DNA from: Chryseobacterium sp. ISL-6
GTDB taxonomy: Bacteria; Bacteroidota; Bacteroidia; Flavobacteriales; Weeksellaceae
Length of the DNA stretch: 64,000 nucleotides
Assembly (NCBI RefSeq): GCF_018613715.1
Contig: NZ_JAGGPT010000001.1
Coordinates: 49,875-113,874, forward strand
Direction of reading: 5' to 3'
Position numbers and translations under genes: made by a program. The notes below the pieces were generated by a model. It ran no database searches and was not told where the DNA came from. It was given only the letters and a program-made list of their open reading frames with translations. Below, one piece after another: positions 40,521-49,229 of this stretch. How positions within the stretch are numbered: position 1 is the stretch's first letter; each line of letters begins with the position of its first letter.

Positions 40521-40554
40521 CTTGTAATAAGTATTATTTTTTTACTTTTATGTT

Positions 40555-41127
40555 ATGAAAAAATTGTCAATAACAGCTTTCCTGATTGTAAGTACTTTTG
40601 TTTTTTCTCAGGAAACAAAAATAACTCCTGATGCCAAAAATTCAAGAGATAAGGCGTTGTTGGTAAAGACTGATCACGCAGAACTGGATGCTAAGAAAAA
40701 AGCAGCTGAGGAAAAAGCTAAACTACCTAAGCCTTATGACCCAAAAGCTGATGCACAAAAAGATATAGATAAACTTGTTGCACAGGCAAAAAAGGAGAAT
40801 AAAAATATTATGATCCAGGCGGGTGGAAACTGGTGTATCTGGTGTTTGCGTTTTAATCAGTTTGTACAAACTACTCCTGAGTTGAAACAATTAGTAGATA
40901 AGAACTATTTATACTATCACCTTAATTTTTCTCCGGATAATAAAAATGAGAAAGTTTTTGCTCAATATGGGAATCCTGGAGATAAGTTTGGCTATCCGGT
41001 GTTTATTATTTTAGATAAAAATGGTAAAATGGTTCATGTTCAACAGAGTGATGTTCTGGAGCAGGATAAAGGCTATAGCTTAGAAAAAGTGAAAGAGTTC
41101 TTTAATCAGTGGACTCCAAAATCATAA
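40555..41127 (+). CDS. Exported thioredoxin-family protein
   Basis: A 190-residue protein with a signal peptide (MKKLSITAFLIVSTFVFSQE), so probably periplasmic. A Lys/Ala-rich linker (about 40-65) leads into a thioredoxin-fold domain whose active site is GGNWCIWCLRF (WCxxC-type, about 91-101). The later cis-proline region is FGYPVFIILDKNGK. It is likely a thiol oxidoreductase or reductant of periplasmic proteins. The DUF255/thioredoxin_7-like layout is common in Bacteroidota. It is a single gene with its own promoter and terminator. Confidence 0.85.
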   Translation: MKKLSITAFLIVSTFVFSQETKITPDAKNSRDKALLVKTDHAELDAKKKAAEEKAKLPKPYDPKADAQKDIDKLVAQAKKENKNIMIQAGGNWCIWCLRFNQFVQTTPELKQLVDKNYLYYHLNFSPDNKNEKVFAQYGNPGDKFGYPVFIILDKNGKMVHVQQSDVLEQDKGYSLEKVKEFFNQWTPKS

Positions 41128-41130
41128 AAT

Positions 41131-41156
41131 AAAACCGAGAATTTTCTCGGTTTTTT
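41131..41156. terminator. Bidirectional terminator (thioredoxin-like / aldehyde dehydrogenase)
   Basis: AAAACCGAGAA (41131-41141) pairs with TTCTCGGTTTT (41144-41154). Six T follow on the plus strand and four T-equivalents on the minus strand. The two flanking genes converge here. Confidence 0.88.
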
Positions 41157-41160
41157 ATTT

Positions 41161-42522
41161 TTATAAAAGCTTTTTAATCCAGCTTAGCTTTTTATCAGAA
41201 TAGGGTGGATATTTTATATTGGGTTCACCCCAGGTTACTTTTTCCAATATTGATTTTTGATGTGAAAAGGTTTCAAAACCATACCGTCCGTGGTAATTCC
41301 CAATACCTGAATTTCCAACTCCACCAAAAGGTAAATTGTCATTGCTTAAGTGCATCACTACATCATTTATACAACCTCCACCAAATGATAATTTTTGCGT
41401 GAAAGCCTCTTTCTCTTCTAAATTGTCAGTAAATAAATAGGCGGCAAGTGGTTTCTCCAGATCGGTAATACTAAGCAGAATTTGATTAAAATTGGTAAAA
41501 GAAATGACAGGTAAAATTGGTCCAAAAATCTCTTCCTGCATAACATTATCTTCCCAATTGACAGCGGTTAAAATAGTAGGTTCTATATAGAGATTTTCCT
41601 CATTGTAATTGCCGCCAAAGTAAATTTTTTCTTTATTGATAAGCTGTATAAGACGGTGGAAATTTTTCTGGTTGATAATTCTTGTGTATTGATCGGAATT
41701 GGGTTCATACTTAAATTCTTTAATGTATTTTCTCAGCATTTCCAGAAACTGTTCCTGAACAGATTCCTCTACCAAAAGATAGTCGGGTGCTACACAGGTC
41801 TGCCCGGCATTTAGAAATTTTCCCCATACAATCCTTTTGGCCGCAACTTCCAGATTAGCATCTTTAGTAACTATAGCAGGTGATTTTCCTCCCAACTCTA
41901 AGGTTACTGGAGTTAAATGTTCCGCAGCCGCTTTGTAGATAATTTTGCCAACCTTGGTACTTCCTGTAAAAAATATTTTATCGAATTTTAGACGTAAAAG
42001 GTCTGTTGTTTCATCAATTCCGCCTTTATAAACATAGATGTATTCTGAAGGAAAGTTTTCATTGATGATTTTAGACATTACATTCATTGTATTTCTGGCG
42101 ATTTCACTGGGTTTTAAAATACAGCAGTTTCCTGCTGCCAAAGCTGCAACTAAAGGAGAAAGTGATAATTGATACGGATAGTTCCATGCCCCGATTACAA
42201 GAATACATCCCAGGGGTTCCTGATGAATTTTACTTTTTCCTATCTGATTAGCGAGGTTTGTGGAGACTTTTTTAGGTTTTGAAAGTGTTTTCAGATTTTT
42301 TAAATAATAATCAATGTCTTTTAAAACAAAAGAAATTTCTGTTGTAAAAGTGTCAAATCTTGATTTTCCAAAATCGCTCTCAATTGCACGATATAAAAGC
42401 TCTTCATTTTGAATAATAAGTTCTTTTAACTTTTCAAGATACATTTTTCTAAATTTTATATTTTTAGTTTTATGTGTATTGAAAAATGTTTTTTGACCCG
42501 CTATTATTTCCTGAATTTTCAT
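41161..42522 (-). CDS. Aldehyde dehydrogenase (class 3-like)
   Basis: A 453-residue NAD(P)-dependent aldehyde dehydrogenase. The nucleotide-binding parts are GAWNYPYQLSLSPLVAALAAGN (two parts) and FFTGSTKVGK. The general base Glu is in TLELGGKSPAIV and the nucleophile Cys in NAGQTCVAPDY. The C-terminal PFGGVGNSGIGNYHGRYGFETFSHQK is the class 3/YwdH-type ending. It lacks the N-terminal extension of longer classes. It probably oxidises medium- or long-chain aldehydes; the exact substrate is unknown. It is a single gene with a promoter element 24-31 bases upstream. Confidence 0.93.
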   Translation of the reverse strand: MKIQEIIAGQKTFFNTHKTKNIKFRKMYLEKLKELIIQNEELLYRAIESDFGKSRFDTFTTEISFVLKDIDYYLKNLKTLSKPKKVSTNLANQIGKSKIHQEPLGCILVIGAWNYPYQLSLSPLVAALAAGNCCILKPSEIARNTMNVMSKIINENFPSEYIYVYKGGIDETTDLLRLKFDKIFFTGSTKVGKIIYKAAAEHLTPVTLELGGKSPAIVTKDANLEVAAKRIVWGKFLNAGQTCVAPDYLLVEESVQEQFLEMLRKYIKEFKYEPNSDQYTRIINQKNFHRLIQLINKEKIYFGGNYNEENLYIEPTILTAVNWEDNVMQEEIFGPILPVISFTNFNQILLSITDLEKPLAAYLFTDNLEEKEAFTQKLSFGGGCINDVVMHLSNDNLPFGGVGNSGIGNYHGRYGFETFSHQKSILEKVTWGEPNIKYPPYSDKKLSWIKKLL

Positions 42523-42545
42523 ACCTCAAATTTTAGGAAACAATG

Positions 42546-42553
42546 CAAATTTA
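42546..42553 (-). promoter_or_regulatory. Promoter -7 element for the aldehyde dehydrogenase gene
   Basis: The minus strand reads TAAATTTG (TAnnTTTG), 23 bases before the start codon. Confidence 0.5.
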
Positions 42554-42565
42554 TTGCCTAAAATA

Positions 42566-44128
42566 TTACATGATATTTCTGATAGCAATTTTAACGGGGT
42601 GATATAATAATAGGAGCAAGGCTGTAATAAATGCCAGCCAGAATAATCCAGTGAATATTTCCATATTAGACAGTAAAATAGCCTGAGAGATGATTTTAAC
42701 TTTAAATGCTCCTGCTGTCAGAGATAATGACTCATTGATTGGTAATTTAGAGATGTTAGTTCCAAAGATCTGATTCCATTGGGAATAAAAAACAGGATTT
42801 GTATCAGTTAGGTTATAACTTAAGCTGTCAGAGTGTTTTAAAGTTAAAAACAGCATTAAATTTTGCATCAAAGCATATCCTATAGCTGTTGTCCAGAATC
42901 GGGTAGTAGTCCCCATAGCAGTGCCATTAGCAACAAAATCTTCTGGAAGACCGGCTATTAAAAAAAAGACAAGCGGAGTAAATAATAAACCTTGCGCAAT
43001 TCCCTGTAAAAATAAAGGTGGGCAAATAGTGGAGAGCGTAGTATCAGGATAAAAAGTGTAGGTAAACCAAGCACAATCAATCGCTAACAAGAGAAATCCA
43101 ATGAAAAATACGATTCTTGAAGAAATGCCTTTCATCAGGCAGATTCCTGATAAAAATACACCTATAAGAGTTCCTGCAACATTCCAGTATTGAACATCAA
43201 CAATATAATCCCAGGGCCATTTCCAAACAGTAGCCATGATGCTGTAGACATTATTTAATCCGGAACGTATCAGGTAAAAAACAAAAAATAAGATCATCCC
43301 GGCAATTACATTTTTAGAGTTTAATACTTCAAAATGGAAAATCGGCCTTTTAGAGTTTCTCTGTTTTAGGATAAATAGTCCTCCGGATATTAAAAAAGTG
43401 AACAAACATAAAATAATGGTCTCAGATTCAAACCACATCAATCGTTTTCCGTAGATAATGGCGTAAGCTCCAGATTGCAGACAGGTCCATAGTAAAAACC
43501 AACTTGTAATATCTAGCTGGTATAAAGGTTTTTTAGGGAAAAATCTGTTTCTGTTAAACAAAGCGATACCAATGATCAAAACAAAAATGTGAAAGTAGAC
43601 AATCATTAAAATCATGTGCTTGAAATCATAATCCTGGATACTTGATTTTAATAAAGAGGTGGTCACTGTTCCACCGGTCAGCATGATGGTATACATGAAA
43701 AGATAAGCGATCACTTTGGCATGTTTGGTTTTCAATTCTGCTATGATCAGGGGCAAAAATATAGCACCTTCCAGAAGTCCGAAAATTCCTTCCAGAAATC
43801 TGATAACAAGAATTACATGATAGTCGTTGGTTATTGATAAAATATAAAGGATAATTACAGAGATCGAAGACATCAGTAAAATATAATATTTAACGCTAAA
43901 GTAGGCCATGAATCGCTGTAAAACTAAAAGGGTAACCACAAATGTCCCGTACATCAAAATCAATAAGTATTGGATGTCATCCGGATCTACATCCATAAAA
44001 GAGGATGTGAAGGCACTATTAGAATGTAGAATAGATAATAACATCAGGTGGGGAAAAAGCGCCAGAATAAGAAGCGGCAATTTCAGCCATTGTGGTACCC
44101 ATTTATAATAAACTGAATTATGTTGCAT
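42566..44128 (-). CDS. MFS efflux transporter (EmrB/DHA2-like)
   Basis: A 520-residue major facilitator with about 14 hydrophobic segments, e.g. LLILALFPHLMLLSIL, ILMYGTFVVTLLVL, MILFFVFYLI and the last helix TGLFWLAFITALLLLL, fitting the 14-helix DHA2 family. The segment FLEGIFGLLEGAIFLPLII resembles family motif C/D regions. It follows HlyD and TolC genes, so it should be the inner-membrane pump of a tripartite export system. A 185-base gap with a palindromic repeat separates it from the HlyD gene. The drug or metabolite exported is unknown. Confidence 0.88.
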   Translation of the reverse strand: MQHNSVYYKWVPQWLKLPLLILALFPHLMLLSILHSNSAFTSSFMDVDPDDIQYLLILMYGTFVVTLLVLQRFMAYFSVKYYILLMSSISVIILYILSITNDYHVILVIRFLEGIFGLLEGAIFLPLIIAELKTKHAKVIAYLFMYTIMLTGGTVTTSLLKSSIQDYDFKHMILMIVYFHIFVLIIGIALFNRNRFFPKKPLYQLDITSWFLLWTCLQSGAYAIIYGKRLMWFESETIILCLFTFLISGGLFILKQRNSKRPIFHFEVLNSKNVIAGMILFFVFYLIRSGLNNVYSIMATVWKWPWDYIVDVQYWNVAGTLIGVFLSGICLMKGISSRIVFFIGFLLLAIDCAWFTYTFYPDTTLSTICPPLFLQGIAQGLLFTPLVFFLIAGLPEDFVANGTAMGTTTRFWTTAIGYALMQNLMLFLTLKHSDSLSYNLTDTNPVFYSQWNQIFGTNISKLPINESLSLTAGAFKVKIISQAILLSNMEIFTGLFWLAFITALLLLLYHPVKIAIRNIM

Positions 44129-44143
44129 TTTTTATAGTATAAA

Positions 44144-44244
44144 AACGGAAAGGCAAAAGCGCATGAAAAGTAAAAGGTAAAATGGTAAAAGTGCTTGAAG
44201 AAAAAACTCGCAAATTCACGCTTTCGCAGTTTTACCTTTCCGTT
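44144..44244. repeat. Imperfect palindromic intergenic repeat with GTAAAA words
   Basis: The left arm AACGGAAAGGCAAAAGCG (44144-44161) is nearly the inverse of the right arm at 44219-44244 (AACGGAAAGGTAAAA on the other strand, then CTGCGA, then AAGCG). The spacer has three degenerate GTAAAA words (44170-44190). It lies between the HlyD and MFS genes and could fold into a long hairpin in the transcript. Confidence 0.6.
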
Positions 44245-44313
44245 AAATATTTATAGTTGTTTAGATGTTTGGCAGCAGGAACTAGATGAATAATTATTCT
44301 CAAATCCGCGGTT

Positions 44314-45360
44314 TTACAGTTTTCTGGCACTTACCAAAACATTCATTCCAGAAAGTAGTTTTTCATTGTCATGGTTATGATCAAGAATAATTTTCACAGG
44401 AAATCTCTGTTCTATTTTCACAAAATTTCCGGTAGCATTATCAGGCTTAACCAAAGAAAACTGAGAACCTGATGCAGGAGATATGGAGGATATTTTTCCT
44501 TTAAATTTAATATCAGGAAAAGCATCTGCTTCAATGACTACTTCTTGTTTTTGATCAATTAGTCCTAACTGAGTTTCTTTAAAATTGGCAATGATCCATT
44601 TTTCCTTACTTACGATTTGAACCAAAGCCTGTCCTTCTTTAATTAATTGCCCTTCCTGGATTGTTTTTTTGCCAACCCATCCATCATAAGGTGCTGTTAC
44701 CACGGTGTACGATAGGAATAGTTTAGCATTATTAAGACTCGCTGAGCTTTGTTGAATCTGGCTTTTTGCTGGAGCAACTTTTGTTTCCTGTTCATTTGCA
44801 CCGGCTCGTACGGCATTTTTTTGCTGTTCTAATGCCATGAGATTAGCTTTTGCCTGATCATAAGAAGCTTTTATATTCTCAAACTGTTGTTCAGTTGCTG
44901 CGTCTTCTGCTACCAGATTTTTATATCTTTTAAAATCCTGTTCAGTTCTCCAGATATCAATTTTCGCGGAAGCTATTTTAGCATCAATAATCTTGGTGTC
45001 ACTTTCTTTAGTATTTACACCACTCTGGATGGTTGTAATATTTTCTGAATTAGCATGAAGATTGGCTTCAGCAATTTTTACCTGGTTGATGAATTCACGA
45101 TTATCAATTATGATTAAAGTATCTCCTTTATGTACAAACTGATTTTCATTGAATCGTACGGTTTTAATAAAACCCGAAACCTTACTTGAAACAGGAGTGA
45201 TGTATTGTTCAATCTGCGCATCATTTGTCGTAACATTTTTTCTTGAAAAAAGATAAAAACTTACCATTCCCGTAATTCCGCTTATGATGAGAATCCAGGC
45301 TAATAAAGTAATCGTTTTGTTGATCCTTTCTTCTTTTTTAGTCAATTGCTTCTTATTCAT
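44314..45360 (-). CDS. HlyD/EmrA-family membrane fusion protein
   Basis: A 348-residue periplasmic adaptor. One N-terminal membrane helix (TLLAWILIISGITGMVSFYLF, about 17-37) precedes a split lipoyl domain (VSSKVSGFIKTVRFNENQFV and later VTAPYDGWVGKKTIQEGQLI). A long alpha-hairpin rich in Ala, Gln and Glu (about 85-205) and a C-terminal beta-barrel (FPDIKFKGKISSISPASG) follow. It bridges the MFS pump and the TolC channel. It is 5 bases downstream of the TolC gene. Confidence 0.92.
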   Translation of the reverse strand: MNKKQLTKKEERINKTITLLAWILIISGITGMVSFYLFSRKNVTTNDAQIEQYITPVSSKVSGFIKTVRFNENQFVHKGDTLIIIDNREFINQVKIAEANLHANSENITTIQSGVNTKESDTKIIDAKIASAKIDIWRTEQDFKRYKNLVAEDAATEQQFENIKASYDQAKANLMALEQQKNAVRAGANEQETKVAPAKSQIQQSSASLNNAKLFLSYTVVTAPYDGWVGKKTIQEGQLIKEGQALVQIVSKEKWIIANFKETQLGLIDQKQEVVIEADAFPDIKFKGKISSISPASGSQFSLVKPDNATGNFVKIEQRFPVKIILDHNHDNEKLLSGMNVLVSARKL

Positions 45361-45365
45361 AATTT

Positions 45366-46703
45366 TTATAAGTTTCCGATGGTATATTGAAGTTGGTAAT
45401 ATTTTAATTGTCTGTTGATCTTCACAGAAATAAGATTAGATTGGGTTTCCAGATAAGTATTATCTGCATCAATAAGTTCTGTAATCAAGCTTAATTTGTT
45501 GGCATATTTTGTTTTGACTATACGATAGTTTTCTTTAGCCTGATTAATAGCTTCTTCCGCTATTTTTACTTTTTGATCGGTCTCTTCGAATTTTTTATAA
45601 GCTTCATAAACAGAATGTTTCAACCCCTCTTCCTTTTCTTCGATCTGTAATTTCGCCAGATCTATGTTTTCCTTTGCTTCCTGCATTTTGTATTTGTTCT
45701 TATAAAGGCTTTCAATAGGATAGATGAGATTGACTCCAATCATGCCTAAACGATAAGCATATGGCTCTGGTGGAAAGAACATCATATTGGGATATTTAAT
45801 GAAATATTCTCCTCCTGCCGTGATCTTTGGTAGATAATTTGCCTTTACGATTTTTTGATCCAGTTCTTTTAAAGAAAGATTTTTCTTTGTAATTTCTATG
45901 TTTTCATTTTTAACCAATGCTGTTGCCGTTAATTCGTTGATATAAGGGATTTCCGCATGATCAGAAACAAGATCATCAGTATTGGTATGTATTTCCTGAT
46001 TGTCCGGAATAAAAAGAATTGTTTTTAATTGATGTTCGGCTATTTGGATATCATTATCAAGCTCTGTCCAGCTCATTTTGTGATTGGAAAGTTGCAGAGA
46101 AGTTCTCAATACTTCATTAAAAGTAACAACCCCGTTAGCCTTTAAAGCTTTTACCTGTTTGATGTTTACAGAATCTTCCTTCATTTTTTCATTAATAAGA
46201 TCCTGTTGTTCCTTTAAATGATGGATTTGCAAAAAGGCAGTGATGATTTCCATTTTAAGTTCTCTTTCATCGAGCTGGGTTTTCAATGTTGAAATTTCAG
46301 TGTCAATAGATGCTTTTTTCTCTGTATTTTTAATTCTTCCACCCATATAAACGGGAATAGATGCTGAAAGGGTGAAATCATACATTCCATTGATGACATC
46401 ATATTTAGTAGCTTTTCGAAACACACCATTTTCATGTTGAAAAAGGTTGGATACCTGATTGTAACTAGTGTGAAACTCAATATCCGGGAGTTTTTCCATT
46501 CTGAGATCTTTCTCTTTGGTTTCAGACATAGTTTGTTTAAGATGGCTGATCAGAATATTTTTATTATTCTTTAAGCCCAATTCTATAGCTTGTTGAAGAC
46601 TGAGGTTTTGGTAATTGATCACTTGTGAGTGTAAGAAACTGCTTATCAGTAATAAGCACAACGCAATCCAGTGATATCTGCGCGTGCTAAATATCATTTT
46701 CAT
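45366..46703 (-). CDS. TolC-family outer membrane efflux protein
   Basis: A 445-residue protein with a signal peptide (RRYHWIALCLLLISSFLHSQ, about 7-26) and two long-helix repeats of the outer membrane efflux family. The first starts NLSLQQAIELGLKNNKNI (about 33-50). The second starts ALVKNENIEITKKNLSLKEL and ends with the coiled region IDLAKLQIEEKEEGLKHSVYE plus LITELIDADNTYLETQ. It forms the outer-membrane duct of the TolC-HlyD-MFS system. It is the first gene of that operon, divergent from an AraC regulator. Confidence 0.92.
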   Translation of the reverse strand: MKMIFSTRRYHWIALCLLLISSFLHSQVINYQNLSLQQAIELGLKNNKNILISHLKQTMSETKEKDLRMEKLPDIEFHTSYNQVSNLFQHENGVFRKATKYDVINGMYDFTLSASIPVYMGGRIKNTEKKASIDTEISTLKTQLDERELKMEIITAFLQIHHLKEQQDLINEKMKEDSVNIKQVKALKANGVVTFNEVLRTSLQLSNHKMSWTELDNDIQIAEHQLKTILFIPDNQEIHTNTDDLVSDHAEIPYINELTATALVKNENIEITKKNLSLKELDQKIVKANYLPKITAGGEYFIKYPNMMFFPPEPYAYRLGMIGVNLIYPIESLYKNKYKMQEAKENIDLAKLQIEEKEEGLKHSVYEAYKKFEETDQKVKIAEEAINQAKENYRIVKTKYANKLSLITELIDADNTYLETQSNLISVKINRQLKYYQLQYTIGNL

Positions 46704-46744
46704 AAATTAATTAAAGGTTTTTTGCTAAATTGATTTTGATACTG

Positions 46745-46752
46745 CAAAGGTA
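46745..46752 (-). promoter_or_regulatory. Promoter -7 element for the efflux operon
   Basis: The minus strand reads TACCTTTG (TAnnTTTG), 41 bases before the TolC start, in the 137-base divergent region shared with the AraC regulator. Confidence 0.5.
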
Positions 46753-46840
46753 CGAGCTGTCTGCCTGGACACTATTTGTTAAAGCAGAAAAAGATTTGCT
46801 CATTTACGCCAAATAAAAATATTCTCATTACCTTTATCCT

Positions 46841-47653
46841 ATGAATAATAGTCATTTTAAAGCGGTAGAAGAAGAGGATGCAGAATTTTATGTTTTTCAC
46901 GTTCTTACTGGAAATATAAAAACAGATATTCATAATCACAGTTCTGCACAATTAGTGTATGCAGAAGGGGGTATTGTGCATATTTTTACGGAACTTAAAC
47001 ATTGGTATCTTCCGGCACGATGCTTTATGTGGATTCCTGCTGGAATTCCACATTATATTTTTACATCCAGTCCAAAAGTCGATTTATACAATTTTTATTT
47101 TAAAAAAGATAGCGAAGAAAATGGCTTCTTTGATGAAATCAATATCTATTCTGTCAGCCATTTACTTCGGGAGATGATTTTATATACAAAAGACTGGGAT
47201 GGGAAAATCACAAAAAATGATGGTTCAAAATATTATTTCCTCAAAGCATTAAAAGGAATTTTACCGGAAAAAAGAGATAAGAAGTTGGCATTCCCGGTTC
47301 AGCATCCTTTTCCTAAAGATGAAATGTTATTGAGGGTAGCAAAATATATTCACGCCAATCTTGAAAAGAATCTTACCATTGAATCTACAGCCAAAGAATT
47401 TGGAATGAGTACCAGAACATTATCCAGAAAGTTTAAAGAGATTCTAGGGATGAATTATGTCCGTTTTCTACGTGCGTTACGAATTACCCGTTCATTGGAA
47501 TTGATGCTTGAAGGAAAATATAATATGTACGAGATTGCAATGATGGTTGGGTATAACAGTCTGTCTTCTTTCAGTACTATCTTCAAGAAAGTAATAGGAA
47601 TACCGCCCACAGAATATCAACAGAAGTTGAAAGGAGAAGGGGGTAGGAATTAG
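46841..47653 (+). CDS. AraC-family transcriptional regulator of the efflux operon
   Basis: A 270-residue regulator. The N-terminal cupin-like effector domain (about 15-100) has HNHSSAQLVYAEGGIVHI and WIPAGIPHYI. The C-terminal double helix-turn-helix (about 165-265) has NLTIESTAKEFGMSTRTLSRKFKE and MYEIAMMVGYNSLSSFSTIFKKVIGIPPTEY, the AraC signature. Head-to-head placement with tolC-hlyD-MFS indicates that it controls this operon in response to a small ligand. Its own promoter is unclear (TACCTTTA lies 4 bases before the start codon). Confidence 0.93.
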   Translation: MNNSHFKAVEEEDAEFYVFHVLTGNIKTDIHNHSSAQLVYAEGGIVHIFTELKHWYLPARCFMWIPAGIPHYIFTSSPKVDLYNFYFKKDSEENGFFDEINIYSVSHLLREMILYTKDWDGKITKNDGSKYYFLKALKGILPEKRDKKLAFPVQHPFPKDEMLLRVAKYIHANLEKNLTIESTAKEFGMSTRTLSRKFKEILGMNYVRFLRALRITRSLELMLEGKYNMYEIAMMVGYNSLSSFSTIFKKVIGIPPTEYQQKLKGEGGRN

Positions 47654-47701
47654 AAAGGGAAGGATTTAACGGTAGATTAAAAGCTAGATAAAAATGAAAA
47701 C

Positions 47702-47729
47702 AAAAAAACCACTTCAAAGGAAGTGGTTT
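47702..47729 (-). terminator. Terminator of the rpsF-rpsR-rplI operon
   Basis: AAACCACTTC (47706-47715) pairs perfectly with GAAGTGGTTT (47720-47729); on the minus strand the stem is followed by seven T. A second small stem, CGGGA/TCCCG (47738-47749), precedes it after the rplI stop. Confidence 0.88.
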
Positions 47730-47756
47730 ATATATTTCGGGAAATCCCGTTTATTC

Positions 47757-48275
47757 TTAAGCTTCTTCTGATTCAGTTTCAGCTGCAGGTTTAGGAGCTT
47801 CTACTTTTTTAGGAGCAGCTACAACAGGAGCGTCAGAAACAACATCAAATTCGAAGTTGTATTCAACATTTCTGTGTAATCTGATGATAGCAGTTACTTT
47901 ACCAGTTCTCTTGATTGTATTTCCAGGGATTTTGATGTATTTCTTTTCTACTTCAACACCAGCTTTAGCAAGAGCTGCAGAAAGGTCAGCATTGTTGATA
48001 GATCCGAATAATTTATCACCAGATCCAACTTTAGCAGGAATAGTGATAGAAGTTTTCTTCAATTGATCTACTACAGCGTTAGCAGCAGCAACTAATTTAG
48101 CTTCTTCTTCTTTTCTAGCTTCTAAAGTAGCTTCTAAAGTCGCTTTATTTTTTGGTGTAGCTAAAAGAGCAATTCCTTGAGGAAGTAAAAAGTTTCTAGC
48201 ATAACCTGGTTTTACATTTACTGTATCAAACTCAAGTCCTAAGTTTTCTACGTCTTTTTTTAAGATAATTTCCAT
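47757..48275 (-). CDS. rplI: Ribosomal protein bL9 with extended C-terminus
   Basis: A 172-residue bL9. The N-terminal domain has MEIILKKDVENLG and the signature KPGYARNFLLPQGIALLATP. The central helix (about 55-85) and C-terminal domain GSGDKLFGSINNADLSAAL follow. About 25 residues beyond the normal end form an Ala/Pro/Glu-rich tail (VVAAPKKVEAPKPAAETE). bL9 sits on the large ribosomal subunit near the L1 stalk. It is third in the rpsF-rpsR-rplI order, 136 bases after rpsR with a hairpin in the gap, so its expression may be set apart from the S6/S18 pair. Confidence 0.96.
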   Translation of the reverse strand: MEIILKKDVENLGLEFDTVNVKPGYARNFLLPQGIALLATPKNKATLEATLEARKEEEAKLVAAANAVVDQLKKTSITIPAKVGSGDKLFGSINNADLSAALAKAGVEVEKKYIKIPGNTIKRTGKVTAIIRLHRNVEYNFEFDVVSDAPVVAAPKKVEAPKPAAETESEEA

Positions 48276-48290
48276 TGTTGTTGTCCGTTT

Positions 48291-48325
48291 TAGAGTTCCG
48301 AGTTCCGGGGTTTATATTCCGGGTT
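48291..48325. repeat. Short degenerate GTTCCG/TTCCGGG tract
   Basis: The tract contains GAGTTCCGAGTTCCGGGG and then TATTCCGGGTTTC, i.e. three to four degenerate copies of (G)TTCCG(GG) just upstream of rplI. It looks like decayed tandem repetition. Confidence 0.4.
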
Positions 48326-48368
48326 TCTCTTTCCTTCGTTAGAATTTATAAATTAATTCAGCAACAAA

Positions 48369-48390
48369 AGAAGAAGGCGAACCTTCTTCT
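48369..48390 (-). terminator. UUCG-loop hairpin between rpsR and rplI
   Basis: On the minus strand AGAAGAAGG, loop TTCG, CCTTCTTCT, then a four-T tract. It is a possible attenuator or processing site inside the ribosomal protein operon. Confidence 0.6.
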
Positions 48391-48411
48391 CTTATTTATT
48401 TTTTTGTTGTC

Positions 48412-48714
48412 TTATTTTAATAAGTCAGCTACGTAAGGCATTAAAGCCAAATGTCTTGCTCTTTTGATAGCAGCAGAAACTTTTCTTTGGTATTTTAAAG
48501 AAGTTCCAGTGTATCTTCTTGGTAAAATTTTACCTTGTTCGTTTACGAACTGTAATAAGAAATCAGCATCTTTATAATCTACATGCTTAATTCCAAATTT
48601 TTTGAATCTACAATATTTCTTTTCAGATTTTGTATTGATATCAAGTGGAGTAAGGAATTTTACTTCTGATTCTCCTCCAGCTGAGGCTTGTTTAGCCATT
48701 TCATCTATTGCCAT
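48412..48714 (-). CDS. rpsR: Ribosomal protein bS18
   Basis: A 100-residue bS18. The core has [26 protein letters not shown], then the signature [35 protein letters not shown], read in two parts. It binds S6 on the small-subunit platform. The about 30-residue N-terminal lead ([20 protein letters not shown]) is longer than in E. coli and is typical of Bacteroidota. It lies 30 bases after rpsF. Confidence 0.97.
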   Translation of the reverse strand: MAIDEMAKQASAGGESEVKFLTPLDINTKSEKKYCRFKKFGIKHVDYKDADFLLQFVNEQGKILPRRYTGTSLKYQRKVSAAIKRARHLALMPYVADLLK

Positions 48715-48744
48715 GTCTTGTCTTTTTTAATAATGGGTTAATAA

Positions 48745-49086
48745 TTAAGCTTTAGCTACTTTTACTTTAGTTCTTCTTGTTACAGCATAGTCAATAGCAT
48801 GCTTGTCAAGCTTCGTAGTAAGGTAACGGATTACTCTTTCGTCACGTTTGAAAGCTAATTCTAAATCAGCAACGATAGTACCTTCTCCTTTAAACTCGAT
48901 TAAAGTGTAGAATCCGTTCTTTTTTAATTGGATCGGATAAGCTAATTTTTTTAATCCCCAGTTCTCTTTAGCAACGATTTCGCAGTTTTTCTCTTTTAAA
49001 AGAGTTTCAAATTTTTTTACTGCTTCCTCCACCTGTGCGTCAGATAGAACGGGAGTTAAAATGAAAACAGTTTCGTAATTGTTCAT
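48745..49086 (-). CDS. rpsF: Ribosomal protein bS6
   Basis: A 113-residue bS6 with the start [18 protein letters not shown], the central [26 protein letters not shown] (two parts), and [18 protein letters not shown] at the end. It forms a heterodimer with S18 on the 30S platform. It is the first gene of the operon and has a good promoter 35-65 bases upstream. Confidence 0.97.
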   Translation of the reverse strand: MNNYETVFILTPVLSDAQVEEAVKKFETLLKEKNCEIVAKENWGLKKLAYPIQLKKNGFYTLIEFKGEGTIVADLELAFKRDERVIRYLTTKLDKHAIDYAVTRRTKVKVAKA

Positions 49087-49120
49087 AATGTTAAATGAAT
49101 TTGTTAATTATTTCGAGGTG

Positions 49121-49151
49121 CAAAATTAGTGAAAGTATTTTAAGTATGCAA
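49121..49151 (-). promoter_or_regulatory. rpsF-rpsR-rplI promoter
   Basis: On the minus strand, TTG (49151-49149), 20 bases, then TAATTTTG (49128-49121). This matches the Bacteroidota -33/-7 pattern, with the -7 element 34 bases from the start codon. Confidence 0.65.
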
Positions 49152-49229
49152 TAGATCGTGAATATTTGTTAGAACTGAATTAATAATTAAAAGTTATGAA
49201 TTATCAATTATATTCCTTATGCCTTCTTC

